Position numbers and translations under genes: made by a program
Shown here: positions 22,774-33,423 of the stretch, piece by piece
Numbering within the stretch: position 1 is the first letter of the stretch
How the letters are laid out: each line of letters begins with the position of its first letter
NCBI GenBank assembly: GCA_011947345.1
Contig: JAAVTG010000733.1
Span: 1-64,000 of the forward strand
Source: Phytophthora quininea
Taxonomy: Eukaryota > Oomycota > Peronosporomycetes > Peronosporales > Peronosporaceae
Length of the DNA stretch: 64,000 nt
Reading direction: 5' to 3'
Notes under the pieces: generated by a model
The model's input: only the letters and a program-made list of their open reading frames with translations
The model's database searches: none
Told to the model about the DNA's origin: nothing

Positions 22774-23347
22774 GGCTGCCTGCTTTGAGAGATCTATCTG
22801 GGCTTTCGCCGTCAAAGTCTCTCTCTTAAAGACTACCTGCCACGGCATCATCGTATGAGGTATCAACGGCGGCGAGCTGCTCCACGAAGCGGTCCGTCAA
22901 GTATATATCAAGTCGCGGATCGTCGCCTACGACACTTTCGTCACACCACACAGCAACATCGGTGCGTAGGATTCTGCAAGCAGACCGGTGTAATCGTGGT
23001 ACTGACCTACCAATCACCCAGCACATCGTTCAGTGCGGGGTAACTTCGAGCACGTACGATTGCACAGGAGAGCCTCAGTCGACACCACGCCGGATGGAAG
23101 ATCCAGCGCCAAACGTGATAGCGAGATGACGGGGTCTCCGTTTGGGAATTCAATGTGCTGTCTACATAATACCATGCATCAAACGCGCTGGCGCGCCCCA
23201 CCACGCTTGAAAGCAGTCTACGTAGTTTCGTTTTTATAACTGTTTGCTACGTGTAGCGTACACTGAAGTAGATCGGTCACTACATCCACAAAATATCGAT
23301 GCATGTTAAGACAGTTATTCCCCAGGTGCTTGGACTTGCATATAGCT
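22774..23347 (-). other. Region without intact gene; minus-strand coding-like fragments
   Basis: On the minus strand a frame at 22826-23026 reads natural-looking text (VVGDDPRLDIYLTDRFVEQL), and a second fragment upstream reads FPNGDPVISLSRLALDLP in another frame. They look like pieces of one protein, probably transposon-derived, but I recognise no domain. No RNA gene or clear repeat seen. Confidence 0.25.
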
Positions 23348-23857
23348 TCATCGTGGTGGTCGCGCGGTGAGTGCCTTAATGATCGCGTCACACACAGAAG
23401 AAACCATTGTACCCTGTTCTGCAGAATGCTCGTTAATCTGCGGACCGCTCGCCACTGGAATACTTTGAATCACGACATAAATCGTGTGTGTTACGTGCTC
23501 TGCAGCCGGAGGTGAAGCTATTCCAGGTGATGACCCTTGCTTGCTCGACTTGGTCGCACCTTCGGCATCTCTGGTTGGAAGTATTGCCGAGCTGCTAGGG
23601 GCCACGTCATGGGCAACTGAACTGGCAGAAGAACTCGTGCGGTGAATGACAACATCTCTTGGGCTCTCTCGCGGAGATATTGCTTTTCTCTTGATATCAC
23701 GACTCGCCTGTTGGTGCTCTAGATCCGAGAGGTGTGCAACGGCGAGATTCTCAACTGCGTCTCGTGTGCGAGTCGGTCTGACGTTGCTCGTTTGATACTC
23801 GGGTTGTAACGGGGTTACACGAAAGTCACGCCCGTGCGTTGACTTTAGAGGTTGCAC
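23348..23857 (-). CDS. Hypothetical Ser/Pro-rich ORF, possibly retroelement-derived
   Basis: A 169-codon open frame on the minus strand, opening with GTG as called (no upstream in-frame ATG visible), rich in Ser, Thr, Pro and charged residues, with no domain I recognise. It lies just inside the possible LTR at 23874-24125 on the same strand, the position a gag gene would take, but it shows no CCHC knuckle and no capsid-like pattern. It may instead be a host gene fragment. Function unknown. Confidence 0.3.
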   Translation of the reverse strand: MQPLKSTHGRDFRVTPLQPEYQTSNVRPTRTRDAVENLAVAHLSDLEHQQASRDIKRKAISPRESPRDVVIHRTSSSASSVAHDVAPSSSAILPTRDAEGATKSSKQGSSPGIASPPAAEHVTHTIYVVIQSIPVASGPQINEHSAEQGTMVSSVCDAIIKALTARPPR

Positions 23858-23873
23858 AAAACTCTTAACCGTG

Positions 23874-24125
23874 TGTAGACTTTCTGGCTATGTAGCCATA
23901 GTGTAGCCATTTGTCTCTCCACCACTCATTTACATATTCTTAGATTAACTATGCTATTTAGTTTAGTCTATACATTTACAAGCAAGGTCAGATAACAATT
24001 CAATTCAGTTCTATTTTGCAGTTAATTAGTGTTGTCCTTGTTTTAAGGGACACTGATTCTGCGAGTCCTACTTACGGGACTGTACTTGGTTCTTGTATAG
24101 AACCGAAGGCTGGAAGCCTAAGACA
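23874..24125 (-). repeat. Possible LTR (solo or 5')
   Basis: On the minus strand this AT-richer segment starts TGTCTTAGG and ends AGTCTACA, giving the TG...CA ends expected of an LTR. It contains a TATA-like stretch (TGTATAGAC on minus) and is followed by an open frame. No second copy lies in the window, and no primer-binding site or target duplication could be fixed, so this is tentative. Confidence 0.3.
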
Positions 24126-24180
24126 CTGACTCGTGGAGTCGTACGTCTTCCTCTGTGCACGTGCACTGCAACGCAGCCCG

Positions 24181-24405
24181 CTACACGGGTTGCTGGCTTT
24201 TCACCTGCTTTCCCTTCTTCGCGTCCATAATGCGTCTGTACCGAGCTCGTTGCATGGAGTTCTGACGCTCGCGGTGATCTTCACACAGCCAATGCCGATC
24301 TCCATCCGGTTTGATAGCTTTTTCGTTGGGGCATGCACCAGGGTGCCCGCACAGCGCGTCTTCAATCTTGTGGTACTTCTGGCGCTTGTGACGCTGTCGT
24401 TCCAT
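24181..24405 (-). CDS. Small Cys/His-motif basic protein
   Basis: A 74-residue frame starting with ATG. It has the pattern CGHPGACPN, then KPDGDRHWLCEDHRERQN, then a basic tail. A Cys-pair followed by a Lys/Arg-Gly-His...Leu-Cys-x2-His-Arg core recurs, in my recollection, in small oomycete and other microbial-eukaryote proteins of unknown function. The Cys and His spacing would fit a small metal-binding fold. A preceding exon may exist: on the minus strand the sequence before the ATG has a CAG|GTGACA junction. It sits between transposon remains, so it may itself be mobile-element cargo. Confidence 0.4.
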   Translation of the reverse strand: MERQRHKRQKYHKIEDALCGHPGACPNEKAIKPDGDRHWLCEDHRERQNSMQRARYRRIMDAKKGKQVKSQQPV

Positions 24406-24711
24406 GGCTTTGTCACCTGTACAAGCATAACAACTTCGTTAAACTGCCCGTTGCAAGCAGTAATCATGAGGACGGTCACAACTACACGGACCGCGAGCTG
24501 TTACGAGCGCGCCGCTCCGAGGCTTGGCGCTCGCGGCACTGGGCATTGCGTTCTTCGAGTGTGATGGGCTGAAAAAGAAAAAGATGCGTCTGAACTGCAA
24601 CTTAGGGGGCGTCGCTGAAAAACACAATGTTGCGCTAACAGACAGATTTTCCAGTGTCGCTCCTTTAGCAAGTGGAGTGACATTAGTCGCAAAGGATGCT
24701 GCGTACTAGTG
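24406..24711. other. No supported gene
   Basis: Short overlapping frames on both strands look like chance. The stretch ends at the TA target duplicate of the pogo-like element. Confidence 0.4.
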
Positions 24712-24822
24712 TACAGGCTACGACAGATAGATAACGAAAAGATGTTGCACGCGAGGTTCATCGATTAACCTCAAAGCTGAAAACATACAGAACTTTTAGC
24801 CAATCACCACGCAGGTCAAATG

Positions 24823-26136
24823 GATGGCGAGCTGCTGGCATTCCTGAACCCGACAGCAATGGAGGAAGACTTCGCTGCTCGTTGCTTGCCTGGCACATTG
24901 AAGACGACAGCTGCTTTGCCTCTAAATCGCCTTCCAGCGACGAGAACGAGCCCGAATCCGGGTCTGACCCTCAAGTGACACGGCCAAAAACCGTCGGGCA
25001 ACGTCGCGTGTACACGAACGCGTTCAAACTGGACGTTGTGCGTCAACTAGCAAGCGGTGATAGTGTTGTATCCATCGCGCGAGACAACAACGTGGCCCAT
25101 TCACAGAGCATACATCTCTGGAAGAAGCAGCGAGTGAAACTCCAAGCGGCCTGTGAAGCTGAGAACAAGAAAAGCAAGGTGACGCTAGGAGGCCAAGGGC
25201 GACGTGAATCTTTTCCGGATAGCGACGCCGTTATCCAGTGGGTGAAGGAGATGCGCCGTGCAGATTTCCGCCTGAAAACTAGCCATGTAATTGCGTTTTT
25301 ACGCGAGGGTTTTGGTGAGTGGACTGCAAAATATCTATCAACAAGACAGTTTTCCAGCTTGCAGCGGCTTGTGCAGCGTTTGGTAGCTCGCTATGGTTTC
25401 TCCTTCCGCCGTCCGACGAAAAGCATTTTGTCATCCGAGCAGTTAAGCGAGCAGCAGCAGCTTTTGCTGCTGAAACCGGCACTGCCGTTCGAGCCGCATA
25501 CCCCCTGATGCTATATTTAACGCCGATGAGACCGGCGTATATTTTGATGACATCGCTGGTCTCATCATCGCTGAGAAAGGACGTAAGAAATCGGCTAAAG
25601 TTTGCGGACGCAGCCATTCCTACCGAGTCACTGTGCTGCCAGTCGTGTCGGCCAGCGGACAAAAACTTCGGCCCCTCATTATTTTTAAGGCGACCCCGGA
25701 GGTAGCGTGGAAAAAGGAGTGTAAGGCGTTGCCTTCTGGCGCTGTGTATGCCGTGCAGGCAAAGGCGTGGATGGACAAGGCTACAAGGCATGAGGCATTT
25801 ACGGAACGGTTGTGGGGCGATTTCATTGCTGAAGAATACCCTGGTGCTTTGGCTCTCTACCTGGACAATTTAAAATGCCACGTTTCCGGCGATTCAGTAG
25901 CAGCACTAGCAGAATACGGCACGGAGGTTGTCCCGCTGCCCAAGTATACGACATCCGTGCTGCAACCGTTAGATGTCGGCATCATGGGCCCGTTCAAGGA
26001 ACGACTACGCACGCTGGCATTAAAAGCCGAAATTGAGGCCATGCAGAGCAATCCTAGTCTACCTCTACGAGAACGCCTTTTAGCACGGATGAATTTGCCA
26101 GCAGCTGACAAAAGAAGGAGATCGCAACGCGGATGA
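24823..26136 (+). pseudogene. Pogo-like transposase, frame-broken
   Basis: An ATG at 24823 opens MDGELLAFLNPTAMEEDF, then a frame change leads to the long frame ending 25508. That frame carries a helix-turn-helix DNA-binding segment (RRVYTNAFKLDVVRQLASGD, with VSIARDNNV and IHLWKKQ) and the CENP-B-type second half (RESFPDSDAVIQWVKEMR). After a single-base break near 25490 the DDE_1 catalytic core follows: first Asp in FNADETGVYF, second Asp in YLDNLKCHVS, and third Asp in LQPLDVGIMGPFK, the DDD arrangement of pogo elements. Stop at 26134-26136. All three catalytic residues are present. Given single-base errors elsewhere, the element may be intact in the genome. Confidence 0.8.
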
Positions 26137-26240
26137 TAAGTGCTTGGGACTCGATCAGCACCGCGACCATCTTGTCGGCTTGGGAGAAGGCAGGCTTATA
26201 GATGATTAACAATATATTTTGTGTAACAACTTTTTGTCGA

Positions 26241-26282
26241 ACAAGGTTTTATCATCTTCCCATACTCAAGAGAAAACCTTGT
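26241..26282. repeat. Subterminal hairpin of the pogo-like element
   Basis: Perfect 10-bp inverted repeat ACAAGGTTTT (26241-26250) and AAAACCTTGT (26273-26282). The right arm belongs to the imperfect inner inverted block shared with the left end of the element, so it may be a transposase-binding repeat. Confidence 0.55.
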
Positions 26283-26532
26283 GTGTAACATCAAAACGTC
26301 GTAGCCTGTAGTAATGATCAGTAGCAATAAATCCATGTCCCTACTACGAGTACATGTATTTCACCCTGACACAGAGCGTTTTTTCTTCTTCTTGTTCCTT
26401 GCTTTCAATTTCGGTTTTTACAAAAACCAGTACGCGCTTGCGAGAAAAAAGGATTTTTGCCAAATCGGTCACGGCCAGTGATGCACGGAGTCATTTGAGC
26501 TCTTGGACAGCGTGTAACACCACTGCGCAGCC

Positions 26533-28851
26533 ATGGCGCTGACGACCACCGACAGCGAGATGATGCTGCTGGCCAGGCTGCCGGACGACGACCGCGTGCT
26601 GATTCTGCAGACGCCGCGCCTCCGCACCGTCGCGGACCTGGAGGACTTCATCGTGGACGAGTACGCGCGCGTGTACCCGCACATGCCGCAGCTCAGCCGC
26701 GACCTGCGCATCCAGAAATGCGTGTCTCCCGAGCTGGTGGTGGATCCCCGCGCACCCAAACGGACGCCGCTATGCTTCGCGGACATGACCAAGAACGTGC
26801 AGGTGGGCAAGGTGTTCAAGGACATGGAGCAGATCTACATCGTGTTCAACCAGAACGGCAAGACGCAGCCGAAGCAGCTACAACGGAAACAGCCAAGTGT
26901 CAAGAAGATCGCTGCGGCCCCGCTTACTGCGTCACCGAAAAACGGAGTTGAGACGCAGAAGACTGGCACCAAGGAAAAGAAGAAGAGCGCCATAAAGGAT
27001 AACCACGAGGGCAAGGAGACAACGGCTAAGGCCAACCACGCCAGCAAGAAGGAGAACAAGAAAGATGTCACTAAGAACAGCAAGAAGAAAGAGACGGCTC
27101 CAAAGGGTACCCAGGAGGGCAAGAAGAAGGATGTTTCGAAGCCCAATCACGAGATCAGCAAGAAGGACGCTAAGGACGAGCAAGACAAGAAAAAGAAGGA
27201 TGCTGGCAGCGCTGCGAACGACAAAAATGATGGCAAGAAGAAGGAGTCTGCGAAGGACAACAGCAGCAACAACAACGACAAAAAGAATGCAGCGAAGGAA
27301 ACCCACGAGAGCGGAAAGAAAATAACTGCGAAAGAGAAAAGAAAGCTTCTGCGAAGGAGAATCAAGAGACCAAGAAAAGACTGCTGCCAAGGACCCCAGC
27401 AAGAAGGCCGTCACAGAGGGAAAAGATGACGCCAAGGTTGAGATTGCGGGTAAAAATCACGACAGCAAAAAGAGCAATTGCCTTCCGACCTAGCGGTTGA
27501 TGAGACCGTCACTGTCCTGAAGAAGGCTCCGAAGAAGAGTGGAAATGCTCTCCTGAAGCAAATGAACGAGCTGCGAGCTGCGAAACATGCTGAATCGGGC
27601 GCGTCTCTAGTTGCACAGATGCTTGCTACTGCGGATACCACAACATCTGGGCAAACGGTTGGCAAGACTCGTAAGGCTAGCGAGGAGCATGATGATGCAA
27701 ACAGAGAACAACCTCCCGCCAAAAAGTGAAGCCAGAAACTAAGGAACCTTCAAATTCTAGCCAGGAGAGTACATCCAAGGCCACCACTGCTCGGAAGAAG
27801 AAAAAATGGATGCGGCGGGAGAAACACCAGCAGCGAAGCGCGCGAAAACGGAAGCTGCTGCCAAGGGCGAGTCGACGAAAAAGGGCGAAACCACGACATC
27901 TACCACTGATAAAGAAGATAGTTCGGCGACTGCGATGGTGACCTCTGCCGATGTAGAAACCAGCTCCAACTCGAGCTCTACTACCAGTTCTACGAGCTCG
28001 TCATTGACCGAAAGTATTGGCGAGCAAGCCAAACGTCAAGCTCGCAAGTTGAAGCTAAAGGCCAACCGGTTCAATATGTCGGCTGATCCAGCAGTATCAA
28101 GCACGGTTGGTGGATTCCAGCAGATTCTCAAGGACAGTAGGACACGCATCGACGCCGAGATCGAAGCGGAAGCTGAGCGTGTCGCCGAAATGGCTGCTAA
28201 ACAGGAAAAAGAGTTCAAGAAAACGCCCAAGTCTTCTGAGGACACAGCTAGCGAGTCTTCAGGCTCAGACACTGAAGGCCCAACAACCCCAGTCGTCGCA
28301 TCACGGAAAGAGACTCCTGCACCCGCAAACGACGACAGCAGCTCGTCTTCTGACGAGGAAGAGCTAGACTACTCCCAGAGTCTTCTTGCCGACTTGACCA
28401 GGAATGGTAAATCTGAAATCTATTAAAGCAGTTTCTGTAAGTGGACTAACCACGAGCTATGGCCAGATACCGATGACGAAAGTGCCAAACCATCACAGAA
28501 GCACAAGAGCGACGACGTCGTCGTCGTTGAAACATCGCAAGGCTCGGACATGCCATCATCGGAACTCACGCAAAAGTGTACGTGTTGAACGATACCAAAG
28601 TAATGTCATTCCACCAGCCATCTCACGATATCTCCTGCTCATGAACTTCAGCGCAACAAGAGCTGACGAGCGTGATGCTCTCAACGATGTCACGGAATCC
28701 TTTCTCGCTCGACAGCATGCCGGTGGCGAAGCTGAAAAAGTCGTCCAAGAATCCGTTCTCATCCAAGAAGCCGTCTGCCTCCCCAAAGAAGACGAAGGCT
28801 AAGACGAGCACTAACAGACCTCGTGGTCGCCCTCGCAAAGTCAAGGAATAG
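26533..28851 (+). CDS. Lys-rich nuclear-type protein with C-terminal AT-hook
   Basis: Start ATG has a good context (CAGCCATGG). The first 105 residues form a compact, non-repetitive domain I do not recognise (LPDDDRVLILQTPRLRT to MEQIYIVFNQNG). A long Lys/Glu/Ser/Asn-rich stretch follows, then a Ser/Thr/acidic region, and the protein ends PRGRPRKVKE at 28851. RGRPRK is an AT-hook, a motif that binds the minor groove of AT-rich DNA, so a nuclear or chromatin role is inferred. A good intron lies at 28578-28651 and another short one probably begins at 28408. The reading frame breaks near 27335, 27370, 27475, 27725 and 27805, several of them in A runs, which fits consensus error better than decay because low-complexity composition continues smoothly across each break. 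It ends 147 bp from the convergent PI4-kinase gene. Confidence 0.7.
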
Positions 28852-28998
28852 AGGTTCTGTGGGAATACCAACGTCAAACCCGAATGGCTGCTTAACTGTT
28901 CATTTTACCACCCACTCATCTCAATCAAAGGTCAACAACGACTTAGCTGAGCCAAAACACAAGTTGACATCACAGCTCACGACAACCACATCAAACAT

Positions 28999-31900
28999 CT
29001 AGGGAAGAATGCCGTTCGTCATCCGCTGAAAAACATCATACTGCCGAGTGCGGTAGCTGTTGTGACTGCGACGGACAAGGCTGATCACGTATTTGATAAC
29101 CTGGCTTTGATCGAAGTCCAGCCGGAAGAGCTGCTTTGTGGTGCTCAGGATATCTCGTGGGTTTTGAGACAAAAAGCATGGGCATGATGACTCCTGTGCC
29201 ATTATCGCAATCATCATGAGGATAGTATCGGCGTGTTGCTGCAGAAAACAAAAGAGAGCGTAAGTACTAGTTTAGTCATCACTCCACACTAAAGCATCCA
29301 CCAGTACCTGAAGCGCCAGGAATCCCTGAATGAGGAAAATCACGTAGGCTTTGAAGTAGTCAGACTGCGTCCCGCCCATGGCATCCACCATTTCCCCAGT
29401 CAGCTTAAATGGAGCTGTTTCCAAACTGAATCGGCCTCCAGGAGCGATGCCGAGGATAAAACCGAAGTCGATATGGATAACATGTCCATCGCTGTCGATC
29501 ATTATGTTGCCATTATGTCGGTCCTTGATTTGCAGGAAGTAGCAAGCCAGCGAATACGCAGCCATGCTGCGCACGAAGTTTGTCATGGCTGTTTTGTATG
29601 CAGCAGAGTCTGCTTGACCGTACGTTTTCACAAAGTGATCCGCGAGATTCGTATAGCTACCTCTCTTCTTCAGCGCATCCAGCGACACCGCGTTCTTAAT
29701 GTACTCAATCATGCCGGTGGATGCTGAGGTTGCAATAATCTCGTAAGGGAGAAGCCGCAGAGGTAAATCTGCACTTTGAAAAATATCTTGCAGTTGGCGA
29801 ATAATTTGCTGGCATAAAACTTCTTGGCGCAGATCATCGTTAGACTTCACAATGAACGCCACACAGTCCCATTCTTTTGCGGAGACGTAGGACGACATTT
29901 CCCGCAAGCGCTCTTTCTTCTCTTCAAAACTTTCGCCAAAAGCCGACTCCACTGCAACATGAAGTCGCTTCCGTTTATCGACGACGTATTCGTACACGAT
30001 ACCCAACTGCTCCCTCAGGACTTGGAGGTCCTCGTTAAGCTGAGCAGCATCTGCAGCGTCTTCTTTTAGAATCACGTGCTTCTGTATCGCCTTCTCTACA
30101 GAATTCATCGCTGCAAGAGCTGCCTCGGGTTCGAATTTTAAGATAAAAGAGGACGCGCCATGCATATTGGAACTCACAGAGCGTCGTTCGTCGGCTGATC
30201 CCGTGAGGCATTCTTGTAATGGTTTAGACGTCCGTGTGGAGTTAGGAGGGTTATCGGCACTGTTACCCGTCGCCAAGTTGGCATCAACAGCATCAGCCAG
30301 ATCCGCGATGTCCACCTTCTTCTCTTGAGGCTTGAGCATGATTCGCGAGGAGGTGCGGATCAAAGATTCGTCACTTTCAACGGACTCCGGGACAGCTTCA
30401 TCAATCGACTGGGGCGAATGAGTTTGTTGTAAGGTTGGGGAGCGTCATACTGCACTGTGTGGCGCCGCTCAATAGGATGAAACATTGTGCTCGACTCACT
30501 CTGTAACCTATAGGATGTCTCGTCGTTTGCTGCAAACCCACTAAAGGCATTGGACGAAAGCGAGATTTTCTCCAACGCGCCGCACCGAAGCAGCTCGCTT
30601 CCAAGCCAAAGTGCGTGAGCTTTATCAGAGACGATCTCGTTTTTGGTCATCCATTCCACGATTTGTTTACCCGTAAAGGTGCCGTGTCCAGAGGGATTCG
30701 ACTCGAGCATACTGATCTCCATGTTCTGCGCCATGGCAATCAACTGGTCGTCGGTGAAGTTTTCAATCTCATTCGGCAACGATGTAATATTGTCTTGGGA
30801 CCTGTCAAGCTCACTAAACCCAGAGCCCTCGCTGATTGAGCGTTTGCGTCGTATTTTGATAGTATCTGCGCAGGAAGCAATGATAGAGTCGAGCGACTTC
30901 GTCGTAGAGTTCATTAACGAACCTGACCGACCACGGTGGCTTCGCTTCTTTTACCCTTAACAGCTCGAGCCAAAGCGACTAGCGAAGGTGGAGGGTCAGA
31001 GGAAATACGATCCCTTTGTTCCTCAGAATCACTGTCGATTTCCTCGCTGTCACCCGATACCTCCGTATCCCTTGAGTTGTTGTTGAGTGCTCCATGATCA
31101 TCAGTTGAATCATGGTCCTGACCATCTTCGTCTCCGGAAAAGGTATCCATTGCAATCACCTGGGCGAGGTCGCTACTTGTGGCCAGTTCAATGGCATTTT
31201 TGGTATTCTCGTCAGCCTCTACTGAGACCAACACCTCAAGACCGTTAACATCAATAATCTCTGACGAATCGCTTTCCTTATCGCCTCGGTTGCTAAACGT
31301 AAGCGAGCGCCCACGGTGTAACCACGGGCGTTTTTCACTGTTCATGGTCAGCCTCGCGACCTCGAAGAAAACCAGCGTTGGAGCACGTGCTCGTGTTGTG
31401 AAAACCGTTCCCTCGTCTTTGCAATCGAGAGAAAACGCTGCAACGGATCGTCACACGATCCTAGTGGGCAATACGCACCCATGGGCAGGTCAAGCTTCTC
31501 CAGCTCCAGCTTGAGTGCTTTTTACGTTCGTGCGGAGATTTGAACCTTAATCTTTCCGTCATCGCACACAATTCCTCAACGAACTGAATTTGCGTCGTGA
31601 ATATTCGCCGCTCTTCGCCGTCGTCGAGATGAGAATCGTCAGGAAGAGCATTGCTAGGAAGAAGAAAATCGAGAGGAATTGAGCATCCACTGATAGCGTC
31701 ACAAACAGCCCCAAGTGGAATTGTAGCCTTGGTGTTCGAGTGAATGAGGATCAGCAAACGGTCGAACAAGGTCTTAATGATAGCCTCTTGCTCCATCGAG
31801 GCAGGTAAATCTTTGTCTGTTTCAAACGACCAATCACCGTGCGATATCTGCATCTCCACATTGATCATCAAGAGCTTGCACATACTCATTTTTCGGTAGA

Positions 31901-33208
31901 GATAGTCAGGCACATACAACTCGGATTGTCCAAATCCCCAGCCACAGCTATCATCGATTGCTGCGCGTGTCAACCAGTAGACAGCAGTCGCTAAACGAAT
32001 GTGGAGCTGCGTTGCGTAGCAAACGACGCGAAATAAAAGTGCCGCCTTGATGTTGTTGCTCGTCCAGTCCACCGTAAGCCACATGTGGAATATTTGCGGC
32101 AAGAAAAACTCGAAATCCGATAAGTTCGTTGCCGACAGTTCCAGCAACTTGTTGACAGCGTGTGCATACGCTTGATCGCTGTCATGACGATGCAAATGCA
32201 GCACTTGAATCACGTCAGAAATACCAAACGCTTCGTCACCAAACATTGTCAACAGCGCATCCACTTTTTCTTCGTCCGCCTTCGACAGAGTAGGCTTCTT
32301 GACACCTTCCACTGCTCCCTGCGCGATACTGAGGCGTTGAAGTAACATTCCTAGCCAAAACACAAATCGCTGCACGCGATAGCAGCCCATACAGAGTCGC
32401 ACGGGATGGTTCATGTGAAAATGCTGCAGCATCGTGAACCGCGAGCTGTGGTCGGAGCACACGGAGCCGCCGCAGTTCCGACAGTGATGCTGCCTCTTCC
32501 CCGTGCTGTCGAACCGCACGTGGCACGTAGGATGGCAGCATGTCATCTCGTTCTTAAACTTGGGCGGACTGCATTTCTCTCTGCGAACGCGAGGCCTCCA
32601 GGGGTGAGATCCATGATGTCCACGCAGACTGAGGAGTGTGCATTCCACTTCTCAACGGCGGCCTCGGTCCCCTTCAGCGCTGTCTCAATGTACTCGATCC
32701 ACTGCCGCTTGTCCTCCTCTGAGTCTGCATCCACGTTGAACACCACGCCGGACGTGAACGACAGCTTGAACGAGTGGCGGTACGTGTGCCAGAGGCCTTT
32801 GCCGTCCCAGGCCTCCACTTTCTGCACCTCGGCGCTGAACTGCGCCGCCACCATGGCAGACGCGGCGTCTCTGGACGCGAAGCGCATGAAGTTGACGCCC
32901 ACACAGCGGCAGTAGAAGCGCTTCATGCGGTGGTAGGTCACGCCCTCGTCGCGCATGGACAGGTAGCCCTTGACGCCCAGCCCGTCACGCTCGACACCCA
33001 GCGGACCCAGCTCCATAGCGCTCAGCGCAGCCGCGGCGCTCTCGGACAGCGGCGGACTCGACGCGGAGCTGTAGCGCTCGGCGTCAGCGTCGGATACTCC
33101 GCGCGTGGACGGCGGGGCCGACGTGGCCGCAGCGGGCGACGCCGGGGCGTCGGAGCCCGCGTCCGAGCCTCCCACGGGCGTCTGCGGCTGCTCGGCCTCC
33201 TCGGTCAT
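28999..33208 (-). CDS. PH-FYVE-DEP phosphatidylinositol 4-kinase
   Basis: About 1,380 residues. In order: a PH domain (KGYLSMRDEG to RQWIEYIETAL, residues about 90-200); a FYVE zinc finger with the core KRQHHCRNCGGSVC and eight Cys positions; a PIK accessory helical domain (LSDFEFFLPQIFHMW) and GSCDDPLQRFLSI; an acidic linker; a DEP domain (FTGKQIVEWMTKNEIV to CGALEKISL); then the lipid-kinase core with ATP-site Lys in FIVKSNDDLRQE, catalytic loop IKDRHNGNIMID and HIDFGFILG. The core is closest to type III PI4-kinase beta, which makes PI4P at Golgi or endosome membranes. FYVE and PH would add lipid targeting. An intron at 29239-29307 precedes the last exon (ending YDVFQRMTNGILP). Frame breaks near 32565, 31515, 31360, 30910 and 30412 are single bases, two of them certain C-run losses. 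Start ATG at 33208 was chosen because it opens the natural text MTEEAEQPQTP. Confidence 0.85.
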
Positions 33209-33423
33209 GCTGCCATGCACGGACTTGAGGTGTCGGAATGTGTTTGCTTGCTGGCTGCACGTCAAGGCGACGTCGTCGTCTGGCTCAGTCCGATTCCACG
33301 ATTCTGTAGTTATATGCCATATGATAGGACCTATGATTGGAATACCCGACCAGATGTGTCTGAGAAACACTAGCGAGAGGATTCAAGGCGGGAGTGGCAT
33401 TGTGCGTTCCGCCTGTAGCATCG
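33209..33423. promoter_or_regulatory. Divergent promoter region, PI4-kinase / PH-PX gene
   Basis: 215 bp between two start codons pointing apart, so both promoters must lie here or overlap the genes. I see no recognisable core element. Confidence 0.5.

Larger units (their letters stand above)
24714..26308 (+). mobile_element. Pogo-like (Tc1/mariner superfamily) DNA transposon, 1,595 bp
   Basis: Bounded by perfect 11-bp terminal inverted repeats, CAGGCTACGAC at 24714-24724 and its complement at 26298-26308, each flanked by the dinucleotide TA (24712-24713 and 26309-26310), as expected for target duplication in this superfamily. Further in, both ends share an imperfect inverted block (GATGTTGCACGCGAGGTT on the left versus GATGTTACACACAAGGTT on the right), offset by an 11-nt insertion on the left. 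Between the ends is one transposase reading through a frame break. No second copy is in the window. Confidence 0.85.
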
